Positions 24,518-32,660 of a DNA stretch of 34,588 bases are shown here, one piece after another. The position numbers and the translations under genes are program-made. Source of the DNA: Clostridia bacterium. Lineage in GTDB: Bacteria > Bacillota > Clostridia > Oscillospirales > Acutalibacteraceae. The stretch lies in NCBI GenBank assembly GCA_017471765.1, contig JAFURT010000019.1, positions 1 to 34,588 on the forward strand, in the 5' to 3' direction. Under the pieces are notes generated by a model. It searched no databases. It had not been told where the DNA came from and saw only the letters and a list, made by a program, of their open reading frames with translations. Each line of letters starts with the position of its first letter. Position 1 is the first letter of the stretch.

Positions 24518-25105
24518 TTACGGCTTCCACTGCGTCCAGTAGGAGGTACGGCTGCCGGTAAAGGTAACGGTGGCGGTACCTGCCGGAAGGGCTACCGCCC
24601 GGGTGACGGTGGCGTGACAGCCTACATACCCCAGATGGAGAGTGCCGGTGGTCAGAATAGCGCCATCGGCATCCCGGCACTGGTAGGTGATGGTGGAGCT
24701 TTCATCGGTAACCCAGGTGGCGGATCGATTATAAAAGGTAAAATAGGCGTTGCCGCCTGCCGATGACGCATCGGTCAACTGGATGCGCCCTTTGCCGTCC
24801 GGGTCGTACCCCAGCTCCGGGAATTGGATGGCCGACTCTGCCGCCGGGAGGGGATAGTCCTCCGGCAGAAGGGTGTGATACAGCAGGTAAACGGCGTCCG
24901 CTTGGCTGATTTCGCCGTCGCCGGTGTAATCGGCCGCTTGGGAGAGGGGGTATTCGGTGGGCAGGAGGGTGTGGTAGAGCAGATAGACCGCATCGTCGCT
25001 ATCCAGCCGGTTGTTTTCGTCCAGATCGCCCGGCGTGGCGGCCACACAGGGCAGACAGAGCAGAATAAGCAACCCTAAACACAGGGCAAGCCGCTTTATA
25101 GGCAC
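24518..25105 (-). CDS. Secreted protein with dockerin type I repeats
   Basis: 195 residues. A signal peptide (about 1-22, CLGLLILLCLPCVAA) is followed by two calcium-binding dockerin F-hand repeats: GDLDENNRLDSDDAVYLL and GDGEISQADAVYLL, each followed by YHTLLP. Both keep the Asp/Asn ligand pattern. Residues 90-195 form a beta-rich domain (ITYQCRDADGAIL, TATVTFTGS). Dockerins bind cohesins in cellulosome-type assemblies, but the DAVYLLYHTLLP variant is also common in Ruminococcaceae proteins without a cellulosome. I choose GTG 25105 because AAAGGAGG lies 8 bases upstream; the ATG at 25189 would add a tail before the signal peptide. Confidence 0.82.
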   Translation of the reverse strand: MPIKRLALCLGLLILLCLPCVAATPGDLDENNRLDSDDAVYLLYHTLLPTEYPLSQAADYTGDGEISQADAVYLLYHTLLPEDYPLPAAESAIQFPELGYDPDGKGRIQLTDASSAGGNAYFTFYNRSATWVTDESSTITYQCRDADGAILTTGTLHLGYVGCHATVTRAVALPAGTATVTFTGSRTSYWTQWKP

Positions 25106-25165
25106 AGACGCTCCCTCCTTTTGCTTTTGCCCACAGTATACCACGCTTTTTATCGGAATACAAGA

Positions 25166-25198
25166 GAAAACCCTTTTGCCGGGTGGCAAAAGGGTTTT
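25166..25198 (-). terminator. Terminator after the 25202-25444 gene
   Basis: AAAACCCTTTTGCC, loop GGGT, GGCAAAAGGGTTTT: a perfect 14-bp stem directly behind the stop codon. Confidence 0.9.
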
Positions 25199-25201
25199 GC
25201 G

Positions 25202-25444
25202 TCAATCTCTGTACAGATTCATGCGGAATAGACGGGACTCGTCGTCCTTGTCCTCGCAGACGATGGTGGCCTCGGCGATAACGCCCTGGCCCAAAGCGCC
25301 GGACAGCACCAAAAGCTGAGTCAGACGGCTCTTCAGGTTGAGCACATCCCCCTCTGCGGTGTGCATATACACCTCACCGTTGGTGGTGGCCACAAACTCC
25401 ATGAGCTTGTTAAAGTCGAAATCGTGAATCTGGATACCTGCCAT
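25202..25444 (-). CDS. Small conserved protein of unknown function
   Basis: 80 residues, cytoplasmic, starting MAGIQIHDFDFNKLMEFVATTNGEVYMHTAEGD and containing NLKSRLTQLLVLSGAL. I have seen proteins of this size and pattern (F...V..c.g.V.l.t.eGD..NLKS.L.Q) in Clostridia, where they are sometimes misnamed poly(A) polymerase; no function is known. AGGAGG precedes the ATG. It has its own terminator and lies divergent to the heat-shock operon. Confidence 0.72.
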   Translation of the reverse strand: MAGIQIHDFDFNKLMEFVATTNGEVYMHTAEGDVLNLKSRLTQLLVLSGALGQGVIAEATIVCEDKDDESRLFRMNLYRD

Positions 25445-25611
25445 GTGATTTACCTCCTTGTTGGTATGCTGTTGCGTATATAAGGAATATCCTCATAAGT
25501 ATAGTATACCGAATTTCTGCACAAGATACAAGAGGAAACGGAAAAATTTTACGGTATAAAGCGATTTTTCGGAAAATGTGGGAAGGTTAACAAAGAATTC
25601 ACAAATACCTC

Positions 25612-25640
25612 TTGACAGTTGGCAAAAAGCGTGTTAATCT
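25612..25640 (+). promoter_or_regulatory. Heat-shock operon promoter
   Basis: -35 TTGACA (25612-25617), 17-bp spacer, -10 TAATCT (25635-25640). CIRCE starts 4 bases after the -10, so bound HrcA would block initiation. Confidence 0.88.
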
Positions 25641-25644
25641 ATAT

Positions 25645-25671
25645 TTAGCACTCAGAGGTGTAGAGTGCTAA
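25645..25671 (+). promoter_or_regulatory. CIRCE operator
   Basis: TTAGCACTC (25645-25653), 9-base spacer, GAGTGCTAA (25663-25671): the perfect consensus HrcA-binding inverted repeat. Confidence 0.98.
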
Positions 25672-25699
25672 TTAAGAAAAATCCAAAGGAGGAAGCCCC

Positions 25700-26743
25700 A
25701 TGGAGCTGGATTTCCGCAAGTGTCGTATTCTCGCCGCCATTGTGGAGGAGTACATCGACTCCGGCGAGCCGGTAGGCTCCAAGTTCCTGGCAGAGCAGTT
25801 GGGCAACTGTGTTTCCTCCGCAACCATCCGCAACGATATGGCCGCCCTGACGGTAGCCGGCTATCTGGAACAGCCCCACACCTCGGCAGGGCGCCTGCCT
25901 ACGGCCAAGGCGATCCGCCTGTACATCGAGCAGTTGATGGATCGCCGCCCCCTGACCTTGCAGGATCGGGTGGATATGAACACACTGCTGTCGGCGGCTT
26001 CGGGAGATGCTTCCCGGCTGTTGGAGGACACCTGCCGGGCACTGGCCGATATTACCGGCCTGGCGACGGTGGCCTCCCGACCGGAGCGGGTGGGTACCTG
26101 TATCAGCCGCATTGATGTGATGCAGATGTCCCCCCGGAACATGGCGGTAGTGCTGGCCCAGGATAACGGCTTCCTCCGCACCCGGATGTGCCGCTGTCAG
26201 CGGGATATTCCCAGCAAGGTGACGGTAGCACTGGCCGAGTATATGTCCCGGCGTTTTTTGGGGCAGCCCCTCACGACGGTGACCATCACCGCGATGCAGG
26301 AGATTCTGCTGGAGCTGGGGGAGGCCGGGTTGGCCGTAGCCCCCATCTTATCCGCCTTTTACGAGCTGGCGCTGGAGTGCGCCGAGGCCCGCCTGGCGGT
26401 GGCCGGACAGATGAACCTGCTACGGCATCCCGCCTATCCTCTGGACAGAGCCCGGGCGCTTATCGGCTTTCTCAACGATCGCCAGCAGGTACGTGACCTG
26501 CTGGAGCCGTCGGTGACAGGCATCCGTGTCCTGCTGGGCCGGGAGTGGCACCCCTCCCTGGAGGGTTCCGTGATGTTGCTGGTGCCCTATATGCTGGGCG
26601 ACCGGGGACAGGGCACCATCGGTGTGGTTGGCCCGGAGCGCATGAACTACGCTGACGTGATCCCCCGCATCCAGTATTTTGCCACCGCTCTGGGGCAGAT
26701 GCTGGGCGATCTGTTTGAAGAAAGCAGTGCATTAGACATATAA
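25700..26743 (+). CDS. hrcA: Heat-inducible transcription repressor HrcA
   Basis: HrcA binds CIRCE and is kept active by GroEL, so unfolded protein relieves repression. The protein has 347 residues. An N-terminal winged HTH (LDFRKCRILAAIVEEYIDSGEPVGSKFLAEQ, SSATIRNDMAALTVAGYLEQPHTSAGRLPT) is followed by the GAF-like dimer region and a C-terminal block GTIGVVGPERMNYADVIPRI, the family signature. AAAGGAGGAAG precedes the ATG. It is the first gene of hrcA-grpE-dnaK-dnaJ and is itself CIRCE-controlled. Confidence 0.97.
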   Translation: MELDFRKCRILAAIVEEYIDSGEPVGSKFLAEQLGNCVSSATIRNDMAALTVAGYLEQPHTSAGRLPTAKAIRLYIEQLMDRRPLTLQDRVDMNTLLSAASGDASRLLEDTCRALADITGLATVASRPERVGTCISRIDVMQMSPRNMAVVLAQDNGFLRTRMCRCQRDIPSKVTVALAEYMSRRFLGQPLTTVTITAMQEILLELGEAGLAVAPILSAFYELALECAEARLAVAGQMNLLRHPAYPLDRARALIGFLNDRQQVRDLLEPSVTGIRVLLGREWHPSLEGSVMLLVPYMLGDRGQGTIGVVGPERMNYADVIPRIQYFATALGQMLGDLFEESSALDI

Positions 26744-26764
26744 CCGTAACAGGAGGTCATTCCC

Positions 26765-27334
26765 ATGGAAAACGAGAAGAACACCACCCCCGCCCCGGAA
26801 GAAACGGCGGCGCAGGACGTGGCACAGGAAACCGCAGAATCCCCTGCGGCAGAGCCGGATAAGAAAGCGAAAAAGCAGGCGAAGGTTGCTGACCTGGAAG
26901 CTAAGCTGGAGGCGGCCGAGACGGAGCTGGCCGCTGTGAAAGACCAGTATCAGCGTATGCTGGCGGAATACGCCAACTACAAGCGCCGCACCGAGCAGGA
27001 AAAAGAGCAGATCGGTGCCTTTACCAAGGCGGAATTGCTCACCGGCCTGCTCACCAGCGTGGATAACATGGAAAAGGCCATTGCCGCTCCGGCGACCGGC
27101 GACTACAAGACCGGCGTGGATTTGGTGCTTCGGCAGTTCCTGGAGGCACTGCAAAAGCTGGGCCTGGAAGCGGTTGGTGTAGAGGGTGAGCCCTTCGACC
27201 CCAATGTGCACAATGCGGTGATGCGGGAGGACGCTGACGGCGTAGAGCCGGATACCGTCACTGCTGTGTTCCAGAAGGGCTACAAGCTGGGCGACCGTGT
27301 TTTGCGCCCGGCAATGGTAAAGGTTGCTAATTAA
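26765..27334 (+). CDS. grpE: Nucleotide exchange factor GrpE
   Basis: GrpE releases ADP from DnaK. The protein has 189 residues. An acidic disordered N-terminus (about 1-40) precedes a long coiled coil (about 40-90, KKQAKVADLEAKLEAAETELAAVKDQ) and the C-terminal beta domain with VGVEGEPFDPNVHNAVMRE and TAVFQKGYKLGDRVLRPAMVKV, the family signature. It starts 21 bases after hrcA with AGGAGG upstream. Confidence 0.96.
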   Translation: MENEKNTTPAPEETAAQDVAQETAESPAAEPDKKAKKQAKVADLEAKLEAAETELAAVKDQYQRMLAEYANYKRRTEQEKEQIGAFTKAELLTGLLTSVDNMEKAIAAPATGDYKTGVDLVLRQFLEALQKLGLEAVGVEGEPFDPNVHNAVMREDADGVEPDTVTAVFQKGYKLGDRVLRPAMVKVAN

Positions 27335-27360
27335 GGAGCTACTCCTTTTAGACATATTTT
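27333..27360 (+). terminator. Weak hairpin between grpE and dnaK
   Basis: AAGGAG / CTCCTT with a 3-base loop, then a T-rich run after a few bases. It is too weak for a full terminator but could give partial attenuation or RNA processing. Confidence 0.3.
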
Positions 27361-27404
27361 TTACACACATTCACTATTGTATTATTGTATGGAGGTAATG
27401 AAAA

Positions 27405-29237
27405 ATGGCAAAGATTATTGGTATTGACTTGGGCACCACCAACTCTTGTGTGGCTGTCATCGAGGGCGGCGAGGCCGTCGTTATCCCTAACGCAGAGGGC
27501 GCCCGCACCACCCCGTCTGTGGTGGCGTTCAAGAAGGACGGCGAGCGTGTGGTAGGCCGTGTGGCCAAGCAGTCCGCTGTGTCTGCTCCCGACCGTACGG
27601 TGTCTTCCATCAAGCGTGACATGGGCACTGACAAGAAGGTGACCATCGACGGCAAGGCGTATACTCCTCAGGAGATCTCCGCTATGATCCTGCAGAAGCT
27701 GAAGCAGGATGCCGAGGCCTATCTGGGCGACACCGTCACCGAGGCGGTTATCACCGTGCCGGCTTACTTCACGGATGCCCAGCGTCAGGCCACCAAGGAC
27801 GCCGGTAAGATTGCCGGCATGGAGGTCAAGCGTATCATCAACGAGCCTACCGCTGCGGCGCTGGCGTATGGTATCGACAAGGAGTCCGACCAGAAGATCA
27901 TGGTGTACGACCTGGGCGGCGGCACCTTTGACGTGTCCATCATCGAGATGGGCGACGGCGTGCAGGAGGTGCTGGCTACGGCCGGTAACAACCGCCTGGG
28001 CGGCGACGATTTCGACAACGCTATTGTCAACTGGCTGTTGGCCGGCTTTAAGGCAGAGACCGGTATCGACCTGTCCGGCGACAAGGTAGCGGTACAGCGT
28101 CTGCGTGAGGCGGCTGAGAAGGCGAAGATCGAGCTGTCCGGCTCTACCACCGCCAACATCAACCTGCCCTTTATCACGGCGATTATCAACGACAGCGGCG
28201 CCACCGAGCCCAAGCACCTGGATATGACCCTCACCCGGGCCAAGTTCAACGAGCTGACCGCTTCTCTGGTAGAGGCCACCATGGGCCCGGTACGCCAGGC
28301 GCTGTCCGATTCCGGCCTGTCCGCTTCGCAGGTTGACAAGGTTCTGCTGGTGGGTGGTTCCACCCGTATTCCGGCGGTGCAGGAGGCTATCCAGAAGTTC
28401 ATGGGCAAGGAGCCCTTCAAGGGCATTAACCCCGACGAGTGCGTGGCTATGGGTGCGGCTCTGCAGGGCGGCGTGCTGGGCGGCGAGGTCAAGGGCCTGT
28501 TGCTGCTGGATGTTACCCCCCTGTCTCTGGGCGTGGAGACTATGGGCGGCGTGATGACCAAGGTCATCGACCGCAACACCACCATCCCCACCAAGAAGAG
28601 CCAGATTTTCTCCACCGCCGCTGACAACCAGCCCTCCGTTGAGGTGCATGTGTTGCAGGGTGAGCGTGAGTTTGCCCGGGATAACAAGACCCTGGGTATG
28701 TTCCACCTGGATGGCATTGCTCCCGCCCGCCGTGGCGTGCCCCAGATTGAGGTCACCTTTGATATCGACGCCAACGGCATCGTGAACGTGTCTGCCAAGG
28801 ATTTGGGCACCGGCCGTGAGCAGCACATCACCATCACCTCCAACACCAACATGTCCAAGGAGGATGTGGAGAAGGCTGTCCGTGAGGCGGAGCAGTACGC
28901 CAGCGAGGATAAGGCACGCCGTGAGGCGGTGGACACCCGCAACAACGCTGACCAGATGGTCTATCAGACCGAGAAGACCCTGGAAGAGATGGGCGACAAG
29001 CTGGATGCCGCTGACAAGGCTGACCTGCAGGCGAAGGCAGATGAGCTGAAGGAAGCCCTGAAGGGAGAGGACATCGAGGCCATCAAGGCGAAGCAGGAGG
29101 AGCTGACCAAGGCCTTCTATGCGGTCAGCGAGAAGCTGTACCAGCAGGCGGCACCCCAGGGTGACCCCAACGGCCCGGCTCCGGATGGCGGTGCGGCTCC
29201 CGACAGCGACGGCTACTACACCGGCAACGTGCAGTAA
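27405..29237 (+). CDS. dnaK: Chaperone DnaK (Hsp70)
   Basis: ATP-driven chaperone of unfolded proteins. The protein has 610 residues. The ATPase domain opens with [15 protein letters not shown] and has [13 protein letters not shown] and [12 protein letters not shown]. The short interdomain linker [13 protein letters not shown] is followed by the substrate-binding domain (ATP-free beta part to about 490) and a helical lid. The C-terminus ends [13 protein letters not shown], not the acidic EVVDD-type tail usual in Firmicutes. AGGAGG precedes the ATG. GrpE and DnaJ, its partners, flank it. Confidence 0.98.
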   Translation: MAKIIGIDLGTTNSCVAVIEGGEAVVIPNAEGARTTPSVVAFKKDGERVVGRVAKQSAVSAPDRTVSSIKRDMGTDKKVTIDGKAYTPQEISAMILQKLKQDAEAYLGDTVTEAVITVPAYFTDAQRQATKDAGKIAGMEVKRIINEPTAAALAYGIDKESDQKIMVYDLGGGTFDVSIIEMGDGVQEVLATAGNNRLGGDDFDNAIVNWLLAGFKAETGIDLSGDKVAVQRLREAAEKAKIELSGSTTANINLPFITAIINDSGATEPKHLDMTLTRAKFNELTASLVEATMGPVRQALSDSGLSASQVDKVLLVGGSTRIPAVQEAIQKFMGKEPFKGINPDECVAMGAALQGGVLGGEVKGLLLLDVTPLSLGVETMGGVMTKVIDRNTTIPTKKSQIFSTAADNQPSVEVHVLQGEREFARDNKTLGMFHLDGIAPARRGVPQIEVTFDIDANGIVNVSAKDLGTGREQHITITSNTNMSKEDVEKAVREAEQYASEDKARREAVDTRNNADQMVYQTEKTLEEMGDKLDAADKADLQAKADELKEALKGEDIEAIKAKQEELTKAFYAVSEKLYQQAAPQGDPNGPAPDGGAAPDSDGYYTGNVQ

Positions 29238-29341
29238 GGCCGCATCGGCTTGAAGAACCGGTTTCTACCGTCGATACCTGAGGATGACCTTGCAGTCATT
29301 CTCCCAGAATTTGTGTTGACCAAGCTTTAATCAGGCTGCTG

Positions 29342-29365
29342 CCGCCCGACGGTTTCGTCGGGCGG
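29342..29365 (+). other. Hairpin between dnaK and dnaJ
   Basis: CCGCCCGACG (29342-29351), loop GTTT, CGTCGGGCGG (29356-29365): a perfect 10-bp GC stem with no T run. It more likely marks RNA processing or stability than termination. The 155-base gap holds no gene. Confidence 0.6.
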
Positions 29366-29392
29366 TATAGCCGATTTTGAAGGAGTTTTCCT

Positions 29393-30535
29393 ATGGCAGA
29401 TAAGCGGGATTTTTACGAGGTGCTGGGCGTGCAGAAAGGCGCCTCGGAAGATGAAATCAAGAAAGCCTATCGCAAGATGGCAAAGCAATACCACCCGGAC
29501 CTGCACCCCGGCGATGCAGAAGCAGAAGCACGGTTCAAAGAAGTGGGCGAAGCCTATGAGGTGCTGTCCGATCCGCAGAAAAAAGCCCGGTACGACCAGT
29601 ACGGCCATGCCGGCGTGGACCCCAATTTCGGCGCCGGCGCCGGTGGCTGGGGCAGTGCGGATGTGGATTTCGGCGATATCGGGGATATTTTCTCGTCTAT
29701 TTTCGGCGGCTTCGGCGGCGGTACACGGCGGCAGAACCCCAACGCTCCTCGCCGGGGCACGGATGCCGGTGCGACGGTGATTCTGTCCTTTGACGAGGCG
29801 GCCAAGGGGTGCAAAAAGGATGTGCCGGTTACCCGCATCACCACCTGCGGTGACTGTAACGGCAGCGGTGCTAAGGCCGGCACCAGCCCCACCACCTGCC
29901 CGGAGTGCGGCGGCGTGGGCCAGGTCACCCGGCAACAGCGCACCCCCTTCGGCGTGATGCAGACCCAGTCGGCCTGCCCCCGTTGTCAGGGCCGAGGGCG
30001 TATCATTGAGACACCCTGCCCCTCCTGCGGCGGTCAGGGCCGTGTGCGGCGGACGGAGCAGGTGGGTATCAACATACCTGCCGGTATCGACGACGGCCAG
30101 GTCATTAACATTCCCGGCCGTGGTAACGCCGGTACCAACGGCGGCCCCGCCGGAGACCTGCAGGTGCAGGTATCGGTGCGCCCTCACCCCTTGTTTGAAC
30201 GGGACGGCTATAATATCTGGTACGAGCTGCCCATCACCTATGCCCAGGCTTGCCTTGGCGCCGAGGTGGATATCCCCACTCTGGATGGCCGCATGAGTTA
30301 TTCTATCAAGGAGGGTACCCAGCCCGGTGATGTGTTGCGTGTAAAGGGTAAGGGTATCCCCTACCTCAACGGCCGGGGCACCGGCGACTTGCTGCTGAAA
30401 ATCGTGGTGGAGGTTCCCAAGAATCTTACCTCCGAGCAGAAAAAGCTGCTGCGTGAGTTCGAGGAAGCCACCGGGGATAAGAATTATCAAAAGCGTAAGA
30501 CCTTTTTTGAGAAGATCAAAAAAGGATTTACCTGA
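29393..30535 (+). CDS. dnaJ: Chaperone DnaJ (Hsp40)
   Basis: DnaJ delivers substrates to DnaK and stimulates its ATPase. The protein has 380 residues. The J domain (about 4-70) has the HPD motif in YHPDLHPG, followed by a Gly/Phe-rich segment ([10 protein letters not shown]). Four zinc-binding CxxCxGxG motifs follow ([32 protein letters not shown]), then the C-terminal beta domains ([21 protein letters not shown]). AAGGAG precedes the ATG. Last gene of the operon. Confidence 0.98.
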   Translation: MADKRDFYEVLGVQKGASEDEIKKAYRKMAKQYHPDLHPGDAEAEARFKEVGEAYEVLSDPQKKARYDQYGHAGVDPNFGAGAGGWGSADVDFGDIGDIFSSIFGGFGGGTRRQNPNAPRRGTDAGATVILSFDEAAKGCKKDVPVTRITTCGDCNGSGAKAGTSPTTCPECGGVGQVTRQQRTPFGVMQTQSACPRCQGRGRIIETPCPSCGGQGRVRRTEQVGINIPAGIDDGQVINIPGRGNAGTNGGPAGDLQVQVSVRPHPLFERDGYNIWYELPITYAQACLGAEVDIPTLDGRMSYSIKEGTQPGDVLRVKGKGIPYLNGRGTGDLLLKIVVEVPKNLTSEQKKLLREFEEATGDKNYQKRKTFFEKIKKGFT

Positions 30536-30587
30536 TTTTCATCACCTATTTGTATTATGTTTCTATAAATATACAGACTGTAATAAA

Positions 30588-30619
30588 AACGGCCACCGCC
30601 AGATACGGCGGTGGCCGTT
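30588..30619. terminator. Bidirectional terminator after dnaJ
   Basis: AACGGCCACCGCC (30588-30600) pairs with GGCGGTGGCCGTT (30607-30619). It serves dnaJ and, with the A run on its left, the convergent DUF6514 gene. Confidence 0.85.
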
Positions 30620-30622
30620 CGA

Positions 30623-30838
30623 CTATAGGCAATCGTAAATCACATCCTCCAGATGAATAGGCTCGACCTGCTCCCGGGTACACAACCGGCAGATGTGTTC
30701 TACCACCGCCCGGTCGGTAAATACATCCGGCCGAAGGAACAGAAATTGCTGTCCTTGATACACGGCGATACCATAGGTAAGGAAAGGACCTGTATCTGCA
30801 TAAAATTGAGTGGCTTCTACCGGACGATAGTGATACAT
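30623..30838 (-). CDS. DUF6514 family protein
   Basis: 71 residues, cytoplasmic. It begins MYHYRPVEATQFY, has TYGIAVYQG and the ending DRAVVEHICRLCTREQVEPIHLEDVIYDCL, the DUF6514 pattern (a YGI block and a P.HL.DVI end). Function unknown. The start is ATG 30838: GGGGAG lies 9 bases upstream, and the TTG at 30859 is upstream of that site. The gene is divergent from the XRE regulator gene and its promoter overlaps palindromes that are probable binding sites of that regulator. Confidence 0.82.
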   Translation of the reverse strand: MYHYRPVEATQFYADTGPFLTYGIAVYQGQQFLFLRPDVFTDRAVVEHICRLCTREQVEPIHLEDVIYDCL

Positions 30839-30860
30839 ACCGCAAATCTCCCCTTCCAAT

Positions 30861-30893
30861 CTGCACGAAACGTGGATTACACAGTTCGTGCAG
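30861..30893. promoter_or_regulatory. Operator-like inverted repeat in the DUF6514 leader
   Basis: CTGCACGAA (30861-30869) and TTCGTGCAG (30885-30893), a perfect 9-bp inverted repeat with a 15-base gap, just after the DUF6514 -10. The left half also contains CACGAAACGTG. Confidence 0.75.
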
Positions 30894-30897
30894 AGCG

Positions 30898-30926
30898 ATT
30901 ATACACCAGTAGTAAGAAAATGTCAA
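30898..30926 (-). promoter_or_regulatory. Promoter of the DUF6514 gene
   Basis: Minus strand: consensus -35 TTGACA (30921-30926), 17-bp spacer, consensus -10 TATAAT (30898-30903). A perfect promoter in front of a probable operator suggests tight repression. Confidence 0.9.
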
Positions 30927-30933
30927 GCCAAAA

Positions 30934-30950
30934 TTGCACAATACGTGCAA
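30934..30950. promoter_or_regulatory. Operator-like palindrome between divergent promoters
   Basis: TTGCAC AATAC GTGCAA lies between the two -35 boxes. Its GCAC/GTGC arms match those of 30861-30893, so one regulator could bind all these sites. Confidence 0.72.
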
Positions 30951-30955
30951 TCATG

Positions 30956-30984
30956 TTGACTTTTTTACGGTCTGTGCATATACT
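30956..30984 (+). promoter_or_regulatory. Promoter of the XRE regulator gene
   Basis: -35 TTGACT (30956-30961), 17-bp spacer, -10 TATACT (30979-30984). Confidence 0.85.
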
Positions 30985-31009
30985 GTAGGCAAAGGATGGA
31001 GGTGAGCAG

Positions 31010-31480
31010 ATGGCTCAATTTCGGGATGTTTTGCGTGAGCTGCGCAAGCGGCGAGGGCTGACCCAGCAGATGCTTGCGGAGCAGTTGGGCATTTCCTTCA
31101 GCACGGTTAGCATGTATGAACGGGGCAACCGCTGTCCGGACATGGAGATGCTGGGGCGCATTGCCGATTTTTTTGGTGTGTCTGTGGATTACCTTCATGG
31201 CAAGGCTGTCTCTCCCGCCGCAGAGGGCCGGACCGGGCAGAGTTCGATGGAAGCAGTACTGGCACGGCTGAAAGAACGCTATGGGGTTACGCCGGAGGTT
31301 TTGTTGAGTATGGATGATACTAGCGGAGGCAGGTACAGCTTGGCTGATTCTTCGGCCATTCAGCCGCCGCCACCCGCCGACCGTCTTACCCCCCACGAGA
31401 GGGCGGTGCTGGCTGCGTACCGCCAGAAGCCGGAGGTGCAACCGTTCGTGGATAAGCTGTTGGATGTGAAGAAAGAATAG
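31010..31480 (+). CDS. XRE-family HTH transcriptional regulator
   Basis: 156 residues. The N-terminal Cro/C1-type HTH (about 5-62) has LRELRKRRGLTQQMLAEQLGI followed by STVSMYERGNRCPDME and ends FFGVSVDYLHG. The remaining 90 residues have no motif I recognise; a helical C-terminus (ERAVLAAYRQKPEVQPFVDKLLDV) may be a dimerisation part. GGAGGTGA precedes the ATG. It faces the DUF6514 gene across about 170 bases with shared GCAC/GTGC palindromes, so autoregulation and control of DUF6514 are likely. Confidence 0.9.
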   Translation: MAQFRDVLRELRKRRGLTQQMLAEQLGISFSTVSMYERGNRCPDMEMLGRIADFFGVSVDYLHGKAVSPAAEGRTGQSSMEAVLARLKERYGVTPEVLLSMDDTSGGRYSLADSSAIQPPPPADRLTPHERAVLAAYRQKPEVQPFVDKLLDVKKE

Positions 31481-31505
31481 CCGATATTTTAACAAGAATA
31501 CAGAG

Positions 31506-31536
31506 AAAGCCTGTGGCCGATGCGACAGGCTTTTTT
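31506..31536 (+). terminator. Terminator of the XRE gene
   Basis: AAAGCCTGT (31506-31514) pairs with ACAGGCTTT (31525-31533), followed by a T run. Confidence 0.88.
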
Positions 31537-31767
31537 ATGTGCGGAATTTCATGGTTAATTTCTGTTGCCTTTCAGCGGCCAAAACGAGCGAAATTACTCA
31601 ACAGTCATGTAGATGGTGAGCGTAAAGTGCCAGTGCCTCGGCAATCGGTTTAGCACGGGGACAAAAAGAAAAACGCCTTGAAGGATAAAACCTTCAAGGC
31701 GTTTTTTTGGCGAAAGAGCGACTAAAAGTAGTGTAAATGGGGGTAAAAACGACCAAAAGTAATGTGC
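31537..31767. other. Gap with a terminator hairpin and a short direct repeat
   Basis: No gene seen. AAACGCCTTGAAGG (31671-31684) and CCTTCAAGGCGTTT (31691-31704) form a perfect 14-bp terminator facing both ways; on the minus strand it serves the 31768-32091 gene. CGACTAAAAGTAGTGT (31719-31734) and CGACCAAAAGTAATGT (31750-31765) form an imperfect direct repeat with a 31-base period. The second runs into GTGCCTAAAA, which resembles the core of the 51-bp elements at 831 and 1621. The part 31560-31660 is unexplained. Confidence 0.6.
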
Positions 31768-32091
31768 CTAAAATCTACTTCCGATATAGTACATGCCATA
31801 AATCAAAATAAAGTTTTCAATCAATCCCAACACAGACAACAGGATTCCTATCCATGCTCGTTTTAGCTTTATCTTTATTATACCATGCACAATTCCAAGC
31901 AAGCCAAAAGTTGGACTAATAAACAAAGGTAAAAGTGAACAAATAAGTATCCACTGCGGAATAATATCGTAGCTGAATAACCCCATACCTATTCCAAAAA
32001 ACCATATCCAAGACCAAAGCAAAGTAAATACGATCAAAGGAAGCGGAGATGCAACAGCAATAATTCCGGTCACAAGTGGCTTATTCTTCAT
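31768..32091 (-). CDS. Small four-helix membrane protein
   Basis: 107 residues, four hydrophobic segments (about 8-38, 43-65, 68-76 and 82-103) joined by short loops with KIKLKRAW before the last one. The spacing and the GLLGIVHGIIKIKLKRAWIG block resemble small DUF4190-like membrane proteins; function unknown. Its ATG overlaps the stop of the four-helix-bundle gene (ATGA, 32088-32091), a sign of coupled translation. The gene is AT-rich, and the sequence behind it has features of the 51-bp elements. Confidence 0.7.
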   Translation of the reverse strand: MKNKPLVTGIIAVASPLPLIVFTLLWSWIWFFGIGMGLFSYDIIPQWILICSLLPLFISPTFGLLGIVHGIIKIKLKRAWIGILLSVLGLIENFILIYGMYYIGSRF

Positions 32092-32440
32092 TTTGCATTC
32101 TCCTTTGCGGTTCTGCAGGATGCGATCAAGAGTCTGCGAATATTCCCACAGAGTTTTTCTGCATACTGATATTGGGCGATATCTATTCTTTTGGTTTCAT
32201 ACATTAATTCGAGCCAATAGCTGGTTTCGTTAGATTCCTTCAAAGCGATTTCCAGTTTTGCTACAAAATCTTTCTTACTCTGTGCGTACTGTGCTTCGTG
32301 AATATTGGCTCCAACGGATGTACCTGCTCTTGCAAGCTGATGGTCATATAAGAGCTTTTCGGTGCAGTTACACCGTCAACAAGATTAACAATAGCAACCG
32401 CAAATTCAAAAGATAAGTCAAGTAATTTGTTTTCGGACAT
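32088..32440 (-). pseudogene. S23/Avd-like four-helix-bundle protein, frameshifted
   Basis: The start at ATG 32440 has AAGAAGGTG upstream and a consensus promoter. The first frame gives MSENKLLDLSFEFAVAIVNLVDG, the usual N-terminus of the TIGR02436 four-helix-bundle family. Around 32365-32380 (TGTAACTGCACCGAAAAGC) the match jumps to another frame, which continues EKLLYDHQLARAGTSVGANI, then AQYAQSKKDFVAKLEIALKE and SYWLELMYETKRIDIAQYQY, to the stop at 32088-32090. A single-base change explains both halves; a sequencing error or programmed shift is not excluded. Relatives include the S23 protein of 23S rRNA intervening sequences and the Avd subunit of diversity-generating retroelements, both RNA binding. 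No reverse transcriptase is present here. Confidence 0.82.
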
Positions 32441-32462
32441 AAACACACCTTCTTTCAACAGC

Positions 32463-32491
32463 ATTATATCATAAAATGTTATGTTTTTCAA
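32463..32491 (-). promoter_or_regulatory. Promoter at the edge of hairpin array 2
   Basis: Minus strand: -35 TTGAAA (32486-32491), 17-bp spacer, consensus -10 TATAAT (32463-32468). The -35 is 5 bases from the last hairpin of the array, the same arrangement as at 2098-2138. Confidence 0.85.
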
Positions 32492-32495
32492 TGAT

Positions 32496-32656
32496 ATATC
32501 GCTGGCGCGATATGATATACGGCTTGCGCCGCATGATATATTTGCGTTGCAAATATGATATAATATCCGTTCCTTCATATGCCGAAGGCATATATCATCC
32601 ACCGAAGGTGGATATCATATCGAAGATATATCACCCGTTCCGACAGGAACGGATAT
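32496..32656. repeat. Hairpin array 2 (eight stem units with flipped linkers)
   Basis: Units: ATATCGC/GCGATAT (32496-32513), CGGC/GCCG (32520-32531), ATATTTGC/GCAAATAT (32538-32556), lone half unit ATATCCGTTCC (32563-32573), ATATGCC/GGCATAT (32577-32593), TCCACC/GGTGGA (32598-32612), ATATC/GATAT (32617-32629) and CCGTTCC/GGAACGG (32635-32652). Left linkers read TGATATA and right ones TATATCA, the reverse of array 1. The half unit is perfectly complementary over 11 bases to GGAACGGATAT (32646-32656), part of the outermost hairpin. A tRNA terminator follows at once. Confidence 0.85.
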
Positions 32657-32660
32657 CATT

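Noticed and set aside
24518-25105. Evidence for a cellulosome
   Set aside because: One dockerin-type protein without any cohesin or scaffoldin nearby does not show a cellulosome.
27348-28826. Long open frame antisense to dnaK (492 codons)
   Set aside because: It mirrors the codon bias of dnaK, shows no family motif and has no ribosome binding site.
32088-32440. Diversity-generating retroelement
   Set aside because: An Avd-like fold is present but there is no reverse transcriptase, template repeat or variable repeat in the window.
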